Positions 23,003 to 61,675 are shown, counted from the stretch's first letter. The stretch: DNA of 64,000 nucleotides from Ditylenchus dipsaci (GCA_004194705.1 SADC01000043.1:1-64000); one strand, 5' to 3'. Numbers and translations: made by a program. The notes: generated from the letters alone by a model not told the origin.

Positions 23003-24451
23003 CAGTCGAGACGCCTGTTTTGGATTTAAGCGTATGTTAATGGGAGCTTTTGCCTTTTAAATGTCAAAGTCATTGTCTTTTGCAAAAACTATCGGCAAAA
23101 TCGGAATCCTTGCGATATTTGGGACCAAACTGTCAAAACAGAACTAGCAAAATTTTTAAAAAAATTGGGTTAAAAAAAGTGTCGGACCCAAGCGGGAACG
23201 AACTTTTCGGGCGTACAGTTGCGGAAAAAAGTTACCGCCCGATCAGAATTTCCACATTTTTTTGAGAAAAACTGTTTGAATTTAATTATTTTTCAAACGG
23301 AAAGGGAAAACGAAATAGACAGTCTTGTAGAGAATTTCACGCTCTACAAAACTGGTATTTTTGTTCAAAAGATTCATTTAAAATTTATGCAAAAAAATCG
23401 CAAAGTTTGAAACAATGCAAAAATAAGGTCACGAAAAAGTTACCGCCCGATAACATTTTGATCTTTTTTACATGCTTGTCTTCAATGGTGAAAGATTACA
23501 GCATACATTTTTTAAGAGCCCTGAATTTTAGCTGCAATTTAGAAGGTCAAGCTTTTGCTTTAAGTTGTTCTGAGAAAACTTATGACCATCAACATAAAAG
23601 TGTCGACTTTTAGTCAAAATCAAAGTAAATGTAAGGAAAATGGTTGTTCGGTCACGTAAATACCAGCTATTCTTGAAATTTTAATATCAAAAGCTAGCAT
23701 TTAATGCATTTTCTAAAAGCTCTTTTATTTATCTACAAAATGGCATGTCGACTGCTCTTTTAGAATTAGACAGGGCTAAGAAACGGAGTTGGAAAAAACA
23801 AAAATGTACCAAAATGAAGTAAAAAGAGGAGTTTTATAACTCTTCCAACTTCAACCATCCGTTTCTTAGCCCTGTCTAATTCTAAAAGAGCAGTCGACAT
23901 GCCATTTTGTAGATAAATAAAAGAGCTTTTAGAAAATGCATTAAATGCTGGCTTTTGATATTAAAATTTCAAGAATAGCTGGTATTTACGTGACCGAACA
24001 ACCATTTTCCTTACATTTACTTTGATTTTGACTAAAAGTCGACACTTTTATGTTGATGGTCATAAGTCTTCTCAGAACAACTTAAAGCAAAAGCTTGACC
24101 TTCTAAATTGCAGCTAAAATTCAGGGCTCTTAAAAAATGTATGCTGTAATCTTTCACCATTGAAGACAAGCATGTAAAAAAGATCAAAATGTTATCGGGC
24201 GGTAACTTTTTTCGTGACCTTATTTTTGCATTGTTTCAAACTTTGCGATTTTTTTGCATAAATTTTAAATGAATCTTTTGAACAAAAATACCAGTTTTGT
24301 AGAGCGTGAAATTTTCTACAAGACTGTCTATTTCGTTTTCCTTTCCGTTTGAAAAATAATTAAATTCAAACAGTTTTTCTCAAAAAATGTGGAAATTCTG
24401 ATCGGGCGGTAACTTTTTTCCGCAACTGTATGTTAATGGGAGACTCGACTG
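23003..24451. mobile_element. Pogo-type MITE split by a large foldback
   Basis: Ends CAGTCGAGACGCCTGTTTTG (left) and GAGACTCGACTG (right), with TA outside. GTATGTTAATGGGAG occurs just inside both ends, as in the 13283-13939 MITE. It contains the shared block GTCGGACCCAAGCGGGAACG. The middle is occupied by the foldback at 23216-24428. Confidence 0.8.
23216..24428. mobile_element. 1.2 kb near-perfect foldback (Tc1/mariner-like ends)
   Basis: TA-flanked ends CAGTTGCGGAAAAAAGTTAC and exact complement. The two arms (about 23216-23795 and 23832-24428) are reverse complements along nearly 600 bases with only scattered differences. The loop is about 40 bases. There is no coding capacity beyond palindrome shadow frames. 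Transcription would give a long hairpin RNA. Confidence 0.88.
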
Positions 24452-24989
24452 TATCACAATTGTAAGTATAAACGTAAACGTAATTGTAAATCTCCTATAT
24501 AGTATTAGAGATGTTTTGTCTGTCCGTGGGCAATTGATGTTTTGGTTTTTTGGAGTGTTTTTGTTTGGGTTTTTGATCAATTTTTTTTTAAATTGAAGCT
24601 TGGAATTTCAGGAGTGGAATGGTTTTTTTGGATTTTGGTTTCGAGATTTTTTTGGTTTTAATTTTTGGGGTTTAGTGAGCAAATTGTCGTTTTTTTAGTT
24701 CGAAAGTCAATATCTCGGAGCTGTTATCAGTGGAATTTTTTGTGCCACTCTTAAAACGTAGCGCAGAATCTCAGCTTTTGTTTAAAAAAAGATCGGTGAA
24801 AAATAACGACCGGAACCCGGGGATATGGACGCTTTTAGGCAGGTGGTCATCCGGTGGGAATTCGAAATTTGGCCTTCTTTTCAATTTTAAATGTTTTTAT
24901 TTTTGTCTCGAGGAAAATGTTACATTATATCGTTTTCTTTCATTTTTTTGTTACTTTGTTTCATTTTTTTGTCTGTAAGTTTGCCAGGG

Positions 24990-25530
24990 GAAAGGCTAGG
25001 GGTACCTGGATAGTGATTAGAGGTGCCTGAAGCGTGGGTAAGGGTACCAGGAGAGTTGGTAGGGAATCCGGGGAGTAAGTAGGTGTGCCCGGAGAATGAG
25101 TAGTGGTGCCAGGAAGGGAATAGGGGTACCTGCAGAGTAATATGGGTACCTGGAGAGTGGGTAAGCTTACCTGGAGATGGGGTATGGGTACTTGGAGAGT
25201 AATAGGGGTACCTGGAGAGTGGGTAGGGGTACCGGGAGAGTAGGTATGAGTAGCAGCACCTGGAGAGCGGTTAAACCGAGGGCTGAAAAAAAGGAACAAA
25301 ACAGAGAAGATACCTAAGGCCAAAGCGAAGCATGAGAGCATCAACAGAAAAGAGAGCCGGAATTTTTCAACCGAGGGCTGGTACCCACCAGGAGAGTGAG
25401 TGTAGGTGCTAGGGGAAGGGCATGGGGTACCAGGGGAGTAGGTAGGAGTGGCAGGAGAGTGAGCAGAGATGCCAGGGGAGTAGTAGGAGTGCCCGGAGAG
25501 TGGGTAAGAGTATCAGGAGAGTAGGTGAGG
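24990..25530. repeat. GGGTACCTGGAGAGTGGGTA minisatellite, block 1
   Basis: About 20 degenerate units of 20-22 bp (core GGTACCTGGAGAGTGGGTAG), interrupted at 25272-25380 by a stretch shared with 21715-21990. Long minus-strand frames rich in L, P, T and S are repeat artefacts. Confidence 0.85.
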
Positions 25531-25609
25531 ATTAGAGATGTTTTGTCTGTTTTGTCTGCTCGGAGCTGTTATCAGGGGATTTGATGTTTTTTGCCTGTAA
25601 TTTTTGTTG

Positions 25610-25930
25610 CGAAAAGGGTAGGGGTACCTGGAGAATAGGTATTTGCACCATGAGAGTAGGTAGGTGAGCCAAGAGAGTGGGTAGGGGTACCAGAAGAGTC
25701 GGTAGGTGAGAGAAGAGCGTTGGTAGGTATGTCAGGAGAGTAGATAGGCGTACCTGGAGAGTGGATAGCAGTATCTGGAGAGTGGGTAGGATTAACAAAA
25801 GAGGAAGTAGGTGTGCCGAGAGAGTAAGTAGGGGTACCTCGAGAGTGAGTAGCAGCACCTGGAGAGCGGATAGAGGTACCAGGAGAATGAGTAAATGTGC
25901 CAGGAGAGTAAGTAGTGGTACAGAGAGATT
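25610..25930. repeat. GGTACCTGGAGAGTGGGTA minisatellite, block 2
   Basis: About 15 units of the same 20-22 bp core in the same orientation as block 1. Blocks 1 and 2 are each close to the sequence GATTAGAGATGTTTTGTCTG, which also occurs at the Helitron 5' end, suggesting internal duplication. Confidence 0.8.
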
Positions 25931-25999
25931 TGAGATTTCTGATGACAACTTTGTAAGCGATGCTTTGGGGTGTTCATTGATGATACCTCCTATATATTA

Positions 26000-26176
26000 C
26001 AGTCGAGTCTCGATATAACGCGACCCCGATATAACGCGACCCTTGATATAACGCGACCCTTCAAATGCTCCCAGCAAAAGGAAGTCAGTCAAATTTACCT
26101 TCGATATAACGCGACCCTTGATATACCGCGACCTTTTTACGGTCCCGAGGGGTCGCGTTATATCGAGACTCGACTG
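26000..26176. mobile_element. Pogo-type MITE (ATATAACGCGACC)
   Basis: TA-flanked ends CAGTCGAGTCTCGATATAAC and complement. The motif GATATAACGCGACCC is repeated five times. It lies inside the Helitron. Confidence 0.85.
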
Positions 26177-26379
26177 TATTATAAATGTTTTATTTTTTGT
26201 TTGTCGACACTTGATATTTTTGATTTTTTGGAGTGTTTGTATATGGTTTTTTGGTCAATTTTTTTGAATTGAAGCTGAGGTTCTCAGGAGTCGAATAATC
26301 ATTTTGAAAAATTGTCGTTGTCAAAACATTTGATTTTTAGAGATGCAAAAAGTGTGAGATTTATAAAGGGGTGAGGAGA

Positions 26380-26920
26380 GTGGATGCATTTGGCAGAAGA
26401 GTGGGTACCTGAGCCAAGAGAGTTGGTACTCGAACCAGGAGAATGGGTATCTGAGCCAAGAGAGTGGGTACGTGAACCAGGAGAGTGTGTGGATAAGGCA
26501 GGAGAGTAGGTACTTGAGCTAGGAGAGCGGGTGGGGTTTGGCAAGAGAGTAGGTACCTGAACCAAGAGAGTGGGTACCCCAGCCAGGAGAGTGGGTACTT
26601 GAGCCAAAAGAGTGAATACCTGAGCCAGGAGAATGGGTGGGTAGGGCAAGATAGTAGGTACCTGAGCCAAAAGAGCAGGTATGGCAAGAGGGTGAGTTCT
26701 CCAGCAGGAAAGTGAGTGGGTATGGCAGGAGACTAGGTGCCTGAGTCAGGAGAGAGTGTAGATAGGGCAGGAAAGTAGGTGCTTGAGCTAGAAGGGTGGG
26801 TGGGTAGGGCAGGAAGGTAGGCACTTAAGGCAAGGGAGTGGTGGGTTGAGCAGGAGAGTGACCAGGAGAGTGAGTTGGTGTTCCAGGAGAGTAGGTAGGC
26901 GTGCCAGGAGTGAGTAAGTG
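26380..26920. repeat. GAGCCAAGAGAGTGGGTA minisatellite, block 3
   Basis: About 24 units of 20-23 bp (core TGAGCCAGGAGAGTGGGTAC). The variant differs from blocks 1 and 2 but shares GAGAGTGGGTA. Open minus-strand frames here are not genes. Confidence 0.8.
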
Positions 26921-28287
26921 TCAAGGAAGAGAAAGATGGTCTGCCAGAAAAGCAAATATGTTTGTCAGTAATTAGAGAGTTTTTGATGTTTTGAGTTGGT
27001 TTATTTTGATTAATTGATTTTTATCTTTTATTCTTTTAAATGTATTAATTTTAAACGTTATACTTGAATCTTGACCAAGGCGAGGGTGGCCCGCCGACAG
27101 GCGGGCCCCGAGCTAGTGTTTTTGGTATTGTGAACATCCCTTACATTTACACTTACCCCTTCACACTATTTTCAGAGAATACTAAAAGGCTGTATTGATG
27201 ACGAGTAGTTCAATGCTAGTTATACAAACTTAAAAAATCGGTATTTGGTTAAAAAAACTAACGTTTGGAAATAAAAATGAGGATAAGTCAAAAAATTTTC
27301 ATTTACGTTCACATTCGTATTGTGAAGGCGTAAGTGTAAATGTAAGTGTAAATGTAAATGTTTCTGGTATTGTGAAAAACCCCTCACATTTACACTTACA
27401 ATTACACTTACAATTACACTTACAATTGTGATCGAGCCATTAGGCTTAGTCCTTAGGTTCAGGGTAGGCCAGCGTATGTTACCCGGGACTAAAAAATGTC
27501 TTACAAGCTGCAAAACAAATGAAAATTCAAAAAAAAAATGCAACCGCCAAACGTCTATTTATTTATTTATTTATTAATTCATTAATCAATTTATTTTTTT
27601 GAGTAAAAATTTTCGATTAGAATATTTCTTGTTGTTCTAGATATTTTTTGTGTGAACTCCCACATCACACCCCCCAAAATTCAAAATCATAATCACTTTC
27701 GAAATTTCGCGCCAAACATAAAAATTCGAAAAATGGTCAATTTTGGACCCTAATTGTTTTGTATGTCAGATATGATTTTTTAAAACATTTTTTGTGAAAT
27801 GCTGTTGACCAAAAAATCCTCATACTCAGGGCTTTCGAATAAGCCATCACGTACCCACAAAACCTGAAGAATTTCAAAAGGACAATTTCGGTCTGTTAAA
27901 AAGTTCAAACATTTTCTTTAACTGGTTGACTTTATTGAGACCCTAGATTATTTTTTTGTCGATTTATTCTCAAACAAAACCGGAGACTTGAGAGAGGAGT
28001 AAATTTTCTACATTATGGTACCAAGGAAGTATGCGAAAAATACAAATTTTGGGTGTCTCATACAAAAGTTAGACGGAAAACGCAAAAACCCCTATTTTTA
28101 CTCGGAAAAATGCCACTTGTTTGCTTCAAATAGCCTCTAGTTTTAAAAATTCTGGTTTTACAAAAATCGGTCTGGATTTTCGGGTAGAAGAGATTGTAGG
28201 CTTTCTTTTGGTGCATAAAAAGCCCCAAAAATACAAAATTGGCGTGTCTCATACAAAAATAAATTCAGTGTTTTTTTAGAGCTGAAG

Positions 28288-28446
28288 ATGGTCTCCACCA
28301 GAAGAATGTGTGCTAAGCCTGATGAACTGTCCCTCTCCGAAATTCGTGCAGCCGTGGTCAAAAAAAGATGGGAAAATGACGAAGCAAGAAAGTTAACCAA
28401 AGAAAAGGCTATCGATCGAGCAAAACAAGCAAGGAAAATCCATCTG
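28288..28446 (+). CDS. Unidentified exon upstream of the RPB6 piece
   Basis: An open frame from ATG 28288 encodes a basic, charged helix (LSLSEIRAAVVKKRWEND, then DRAKQARKIHL) and runs to a good donor (GTAAGT, 28447-28452). It is not part of RPB6, whose N-terminal region is acidic. It may be a second captured gene piece or the element's own protein. Confidence 0.35.
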
Positions 28447-28491
28447 TGTAAGTTATTTCTTCGTGTTGTACCTATTTTTCAACCTCTGTAG

Positions 28492-28717
28492 ATCGCTATG
28501 TAAGTACTTTTGCATACTTTCGTGTCCTAATGTGAGCTAACCATGACCTTATCCAGGGGTGCTCCGGTTATGGTCGAATTGATAGGCGAAATAGATCCTC
28601 TGGAAATTGCGCTCAAAAAGCTCACGGACAAACCGATTTCGATCAGCATACCCGCTACCTACCAGATGGAAGTTTCGAAGATTGTGCATTGATGAATTGC
28701 AAATTCTTGATGAGTGA
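28492..28717 (+). pseudogene. POLR2F: RNA polymerase subunit RPB6 (RPABC2), C-terminal fragment
   Basis: RPB6 is shared by RNA polymerases I, II and III. An 8-bp exon (28492-28499) plus an exon from 28557 join as IAMGAPVMVELIGEIDPLEI, the conserved RPB6 core. They continue through two frameshifts as RYLPDGSFEDC and IDELQILDE before a stop near 28717. The introns are retained, so the piece came from genomic DNA, not from an mRNA. The N-terminal two thirds of RPB6 are missing. It sits inside the TIR element 27665-29214. Confidence 0.8.
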
Positions 28718-29363
28718 TGAAGTATCGTTTGAATATAAATCCTTTGTTTTCTATGGAAATTGGCTGTAAAGATGTTGTAAGGTTGTTTCGTCCAAATATA
28801 CTTGTTTCCGATTGCCTTTTTCGCAGCCTAGTTTGAATCCTTAATAATATTCACAGAATAATTTACTTTTACTTTTTACTTTAAATTTGCTTTAAACGGT
28901 CTCTAGTTTTTAAAATTCTGACTTTACAAAAATCGGTCTGACTTTTCTGGTTCCTGAATGTACAGGCTACATTTTGAAAATTATTGGAAAATTTTGTGTA
29001 TGAAATGTTGTTTTGATTTTGATGTAGAAATTGATGTTAATGTCTACAAAACATTAGCTAAAATTGGTTCTAATTTTGAAAAGAAGTCAAGAAAACATAT
29101 CCATGTCTTCAAAAAACACGTAAAAAAGGCTATAGCGACAAAAAAACTCTTTTGAATTTCTTGGCGTTTTGTTTATTTTAAAGTAATTATGATTTTGAAT
29201 TTTGGGGGGTGTGACATATCACATATCGTTCATAATTTTTTATTATTAATTTTAAAACAATTTAAAAGTAACAATGATATCAACAATAAATCTAAACCGT
29301 AATTCTGCGCAACCGATGCTAGAAGAGAACTAGTGTTTCAATGAGTAAAATAATTTAATGAAT

Positions 29364-56814
<27,451 letters not shown>

Positions 56815-57853
56815 CAATACAATCACTATTCCTGACTCGAATGACTTAAATTAATCTTGAGTAAATAGTCACGAGCACTTGCTTCTAAAAAGAACAACTG
56901 TTTGTAATAGGAAAAGCAAAAAATTCCGACTATCGTCTTTGAAAACAAAGTGATAAGATTAAACCCAAAATTTTTATTTCCATGAAAATTTAAAAAGAAT
57001 TCATCAAACCGAAACCCTAGAGAAAGACAGATAGAGATGTGCACGACTTCCTGACCTTTGATTACATACCTATGCTACAAAAAATTTGTGAAATCATTGG
57101 CTGAAAAAAGCATTTTGTAAATGATAGCGTTAAATGCGTAGTCCCTAAACTTTAGAATGCAAGACCACAGCTGCAAATGCGCTAGCCCTGGACTGCGTGA
57201 TAACAGGCAGAGGGCTAAGAAAATCGGGCCATTTCAAAGGTTCGTACGCGTTTGGGCCCCGCCGCATTTGGGCATCCCATATTTAGGCCCCCGCATTTGG
57301 GCCCCAATTCAAAAATTTTTATATCCTTGGCAAATCCTCAGTAAATTCATTTATCCTCGGTAAATTCATACTACGGTAAATATTTCCTGCAATAAGTACA
57401 TCCTTAGGTGAATTCATCCTCGAAATATCCGAGGTCACAGGTTCGAATCCTGCTGGTTGCAGACTTTTCTTCACCACTTATCAAAGTGAAATTTTTTTAA
57501 AGGATTAAAAAAATTTAGGCTAAGTACGAAAACCACTTGTATTCAGCCTTAAATGGTATGAAAGGGTAGGGAAACCGCTAGTGTCCACCGTGGAAGTGCA
57601 TACCTCTATTAGAATCTGAGAATAATAAAACCATAGTCTTCTACTTAAAAACATGCGCTAAAGATGATTCGATAATTACGAAAAAGTGATTTTATCAACA
57701 GTAACGCCAGTACCCACCGGAGCTTTTACAACACTGCCATTGAGGAAAAACTATTAGGTAGCTATCCCAAATAATTAGGTAAAATCAGGTACCCCTACTT
57801 AAAAAGCCCTATCTCAGTGCTGTCGCTTGACTAATAGTACCTTGACACCTTAA

Positions 57854-58085
57854 AGGGCCTGACCTCTTCCTACTCGGTGGTCCCCCGCCAATTCAAAAAT
57901 TTTCCCTTGATCATTGGACTTATGTACAGATTCTTCCGCTAGGTTTCTAACAAAACTATGCCTAAAATTTGATTTCAGGCCTAGTTTTGTTAGAAACGTG
58001 GCGGAAAAATCCTTACAGAAGTCCAATGATCAAGGGAAAATTTTTGAATTGGCGGGGACCACCGAGTAGGAAGAGGTCAGGCCCT
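57854..58085. mobile_element. TTAA-type MITE, copy 5
   Basis: TTAA on both sides. The arms AGGGCCTGACCTCTTCCTAC and complement are about 100 bases each and nearly perfect. Inner TTTCTAACAAAAC as in copies 1, 2 and 6. Confidence 0.88.
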
Positions 58086-58100
58086 TTAAGTTCACTTTTC

Positions 58101-59234
58101 AGGGACACGGACGTTTGTGTCTAAAACCGTTTGTGTCTAAAGCCGTTTGTGTCTAAACCGTTTGTGTCTAAGGCCGTTTGTGTCTAACTTTTTACATAAC
58201 CTGATTCATTTGTATTGTGCACTCCTACCCCTCCCTCGCAATGTGAATTACGGTAAATAGACGTTTCGTCAATTTTTTTATTCAAAAGTTTCTTTGGTCC
58301 CCTTGTTGTTTTTTCGAAAAATTTTAGAATGTGTCTGAACCACCCTTAACCACTCAAAACCACCTCAAGACACCCAAAACCTCCAAACCCAACTAAAAGT
58401 ACCTAACACACTTAAAACCAACGAAAAAAACACCCGAAATCATCCAAAACTACTCCAAACAAATATTTTGTGGGAATTTATATTTTCAAGTCAGAACCAA
58501 CTAAGCCAAGTGGTCGTCCACTTGGATCGAAATTTTTTTTTTCGTTTTTCAAGTTCCAAACTTCATTTTCTGGACTAATTTGGGCATGCTGAATTTGGTT
58601 TGATATTGGTAGAATGCCGTTTTGTAGGGTATTTTTGAGTTTCGGTATAATCGAGTTTTTGTAAAATCAATTATCTCCTAATACCAAAAAAATACGTGAC
58701 GAAACGCCATTTTACTACTATCAAACCATTCTCAGCATGCCCTAGTTAGTCCAGAAAACAAGTTTTAATACCCAAAAATTCGAAAAAAAAAAGTTGCTCC
58801 AAGTGGACGACCGCCTGGTTAGGTTGGTTCAGACAAAAAAAAAATTCTCAATGCACGAATTTTAAAAGTATGGATCAATTCGTGTATGGACCAATACGGG
58901 ATGTGATTGATTCGCTTAACGCCCCAGAATACCATTACATGAGTACCAGCACCAAAGTGGGACCATTCGGGAATAGCTGCCTGAGGACCATTATCCGAGT
59001 ACCAACACCTGGGTGTTAGCCGACAATAAGGTGTCACTATATTAAAGATGTCACGAAGTGTGACTATATCAAGGGTTGACTGTGGTTTAATAATGAAAAA
59101 AGTCAATAAAAATAAATTAGGTTATACAAAAAATTAGACACAAACGGCATTAGACACAAACGGTTTAGACACAAACGGTTTAGACACAAACGGCCTTAGA
59201 CACAAACGGTTTTTAGACACAAACGGGTGTACCC
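58101..59234. mobile_element. hAT-type element with GTTTGTGTCTAAA arrays
   Basis: cacttttc (58093-58100) and cacttttt (59235-59242) form an 8-bp duplication with one mismatch. The ends are AGGGACACGGACGTTTGTGT and, inverted, GGGTACACCCGTTTGTGTCT. The unit CGTTTGTGTCTAAAACC occurs five times left and six times inverted on the right. The interior has a foldback (58500-58830) and no transposase. Confidence 0.82.
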
Positions 59235-59661
59235 CACTTTTTGGATGCCTTGGATACCAGAGTTTCTTAGTGCGGAAGGACCAATTATCAAAACTTTCTG
59301 CAATCATTTACAAACATGACTAATAACAGCACGCGGAGTGCAGCGAAATAATTAAGACAATAAAATTTAGAGTAATTTCAATTTAGAATTTAAAAACATT
59401 GAATTTTTAATTAGGGCCCAAATGCGTGGGCCAAATGCAGTGGGGCCCAAATGCGTGTCAACGATTTCAAATAAGGCTCATTCAAAACGGACCGTATTTG
59501 GGCGCTACTCAGATATAAACACCCACCCGGACATGCACGTTTGCCAACACAAATTATTTTTCTCGATGAAATTGCATAAACGCACAAGTTGATTAAAAAG
59601 AAGCCAAGAAAAAATGCAAACTCCACATAACACGAAGATTAATGCAACAATCTTTTATTAA

Positions 59662-60613
59662 TCAAACCACAACACCATGAATAACTCGGATCACACAATA
59701 AATAATGAAGCAAGTTTTTTTCAGCGACGTTTCTTTGGTATCAGTCTTAGTTGGAACAGGTGCTGGACTTGCGATGGCTTCTGCAGGGCTGTTTGGTTGC
59801 CACTCAAATTTGAACACTATTGTCTTACCGTAGAAATCTTACCATAAATGTTACTCACGTTCAAAGAGTTGCGTCGGAACATCGGCCAGGGAGGTAGAAC
59901 GAAGAGGCACGAGAGAATAAAGCCCACTCCGATGCTGTACATCGTCACAGATAGCTGCTGGGTAGCGTAGCCGGCAATGAAACCTGTGAAAAGACTAACA
60001 TCGACAATGAATGATACTCTTCTGTTTTGGCCATAATTTTTTTGGATCTTTTAAAACAGCATGTTCTTGTCACAGGTCATTAAAAAATTCCAAAGCAATT
60101 ATTTATTAGGTAACGTGAAAAACAGGATTTTTGCTCGGTCTTCCCATGTCTAAACTCTGGATGATGTATGGCGCTCTGATAGATAGGACCACTAACCACA
60201 GGGAAGCAAGCAAAAATCGTATTTCAGCCAAAAGGCTTGAAAAGTTGAATACCCTTAGAAAATTAAGTATAGCTTCAGATGAATAACTTACCAACAATTC
60301 CATGAACGACAAGGATAACCTGAAAAATTGAAGAGGCTGAAATAGAAAGGCGAAAACACCGTAAATCATGTACTCACTTGAAATATGCGCTCCGCCTTTC
60401 GCTGACCCTAAAAAAAGTAAATAACGTTATTAGGCATTACAGGATCTCAAAAAGTCTTACTTCAAAATCTATGTAGGTAGAATACTAAAACTTGAAAAAT
60501 TAAAAAAGACTTGAAAAATAAACACCTTGCGCATAAATGGTGGCATCATTTCTAAATAGTAAAAATTTCAATCTGGTTTTGCAAAAAGCAAACTTACGAA
60601 TAATTCCGTCCAT
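59662..60613 (-). CDS. SPCS1: Signal peptidase complex subunit 1 (SPC12)
   Basis: Small ER membrane subunit of the signal peptidase complex. Exons: 60598-60613, 60526-60551, 60461-60468 (8 bp), 60378-60407, 60293-60320, 59859-59983, 59662-59802. Motifs: DFE, GQRKAERIFQ, VILVVHGIVGFIAGYATQQL (first membrane helix), YSIGVGFILSCLFVLPPWPM (second helix) with FRRN, then a proline/alanine-rich tail. The phase between the 26-bp and 8-bp exons is off by one base. The tail runs in frame to 59662, but a two-base homopolymer correction would end it at 59721 in KKRR, the usual type of end. An AATAAA at about 59653 supports the gene end here. Confidence 0.9.
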
Positions 60614-60699
60614 TTTGTTTGAGGATGGTTTTCCTGCCAGATATCTGAAATTGAAGGGTTAAAGGAGCATGTTCGCGCAGTCAAATTCAAATGTTGATA

Positions 60700-60881
60700 C
60701 AGTCAAACCTCTATTAGCATCCCACAAGGGACCGGCCCTGCCCGGATGCAATGTAAGGTGGACGCAATATAGAGGGTCGATTATAGGTAATTCTTTGCAG
60801 GCAACAACCAAACCAAAAAAAAAGCGGATGCAATAAAGAGGTGGATGCAATGTAGAGGGTTGCTATATAGAGGTTTGACTG
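60700..60881. mobile_element. Pogo-type MITE
   Basis: TA-flanked CAGTCAAACCTCTATTAGCA and complement (..TATATAGAGGTTTGACTG). GGATGCAATGTAGAGGG-type repeats occur in both arms. It is just upstream of SPCS1. Confidence 0.85.
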
Positions 60882-61447
60882 TATTTGAATTCGCAGGGCC
60901 CAATCTTACAAGGGGAATTATGACACGAAACTTTTTTTTCAAATAATTATTTTTTGCTTTTCAAACAAATTTTTTGACGCTGCTCGGTAAAACTGTACTA
61001 ATATTTCATTTGCTGAATTGACAAAGAAATCATCTTTTTGGATGTTTTTTACGATTTTATATCCTGACTTGCACTTTTCTGCGAACTTTTGACATATATT
61101 TTTTGTTGATCATAAAGACAAAGACGAAATCGAACCATTGTGCAAAAATATTTAGTAAGTAATTTTGCATAGGTTTGGAGAAATGTTTAATATGGGTCTT
61201 TTTAGGAAGCTTTTTGACGCTACTCGGTAATTACCCCCCCCCAATCAGATTTTTAGGAGTGGTCAAAACACATTTTTAAGCAATAATTTCGCCATAAAAG
61301 GTCCAGAAAAGCAATTTAAAAGGGATTATGGGCTGTATTGGGGAAGGAAGGATAATACAGGGGCCACTTTTTTTAGCTGCTTTACGTGTTTTTCAACTCG
61401 GGCCGTGGCAAAAATAGACTCATAATCATTTTATGGTCAAGAGTACT

Positions 61448-61675
61448 TCTCGGAATCATGTCTAAGGTAAGTGTGTGCGCGCATCTCTAACTCTCAAGCC
61501 CCCTGCGCCCTTCGGGGGCGCAGGGGCTTGGGGCTTGGAGTTGAGATGCGCACACCCACATACCTTAGACACAAATAACTCGAAAGTGACTCTGGATGCA
61601 TGAAAAAGCATGCATACCAGAGTTTATTTATGCGGTAGCCCCAGTATTCAAACTATGTTCAACATCTTTGATTAT
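61448..61675. repeat. Intact inverted copy of the 21425 repeat family
   Basis: Carries a GC-rich hairpin (GCCCCCTGCGCCCTTCGGGG with GCGCAGGGGCTTGG), AGATGCGCACACCCACATAC and CATGAAAAAGCATGCATACC, ending AACTATGTTCAACATCTTTG. This copy shows the uninterrupted form of the site into which the 5.4 kb element at 45467 jumped. Confidence 0.75.

Larger units (their letters stand above)
24491..27116 (+). mobile_element. Non-autonomous Helitron
   Basis: The 5' end is TCTCCTATATAGTATTAGAG after A. The 3' end has the hairpin GGCCCGCC-gaca-GGCGGGCC followed by CCGAGCTAG and then T. Removing it restores GTAATTGTAAA|TGTTTTTGGT, which matches the uninterrupted arm copy at about 27345-27375 (GTAAATGTTTCTGGTATTGT). 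No Rep/helicase coding sequence is present. The interior consists of minisatellites and one MITE. Confidence 0.85.
24454..27431. mobile_element. Foldback element with GTAAATGTAA arrays, host of a Helitron
   Basis: The ends TCACAATTGTAAGTATAAAC and complement (..TTACACTTACAATTGTGA) carry arrays of GTAAGTGTAAATGTAAAT in inverted arms (24460-24490 and 27310-27430). No clean target duplication was seen. Its left arm is interrupted by the Helitron at 24491-27116. Confidence 0.7.
27665..29214. mobile_element. TIR element carrying an RPB6 gene fragment
   Basis: The ends TCACACCCCCCAAAATTCAA and complement (..TTGAATTTTGGGGGGTGTGA) match for about 35 bases. A 2-bp CA lies outside both ends; no longer target duplication is obvious. 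An internal direct repeat (TCTAGTTTTAAAAATTCTG with ACAAAAATCGGTCTG) lies at 28135-28180 and 28905-28945, on either side of the coding piece. No transposase was found. The superfamily is uncertain; CAC-type ends recall CACTA elements. Confidence 0.7.
57239..59463. mobile_element. 2.2 kb 8-bp-TSD element with GTTTGGGCCC repeats
   Basis: Perfect duplication atttcaaa (57231-57238 and 59464-59471). The left end is GGTTCGTACGCGTTTGGGCC; the right end inverted is CGTTGACACGCATTTGGGCC. Inner repeats GCATTTGGGCCCC occur at both ends. A tRNA B-box-like GGTTCGAATCC lies at 57440-57450. It contains TTAA MITE copy 5, a CCAAGTGGTCGTCCACTTGG palindrome region (58500-58830) and the nested element 58101-59234. 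It lies between SPCS1 and LONP1. Confidence 0.85.

Noticed and set aside
24961..26924. Overlapping minus-strand frames rich in leucine, proline, threonine and serine
   Set aside because: They are the ~21-bp minisatellite read in three frames; the unit length keeps frames open. No start, domain or splice support.
27665..29214. Bona fide full RPB6 gene on the plus strand
   Set aside because: The N-terminal two thirds are absent, the upstream exon is unrelated, and two frameshifts interrupt the C-terminal part; better explained as a captured fragment.
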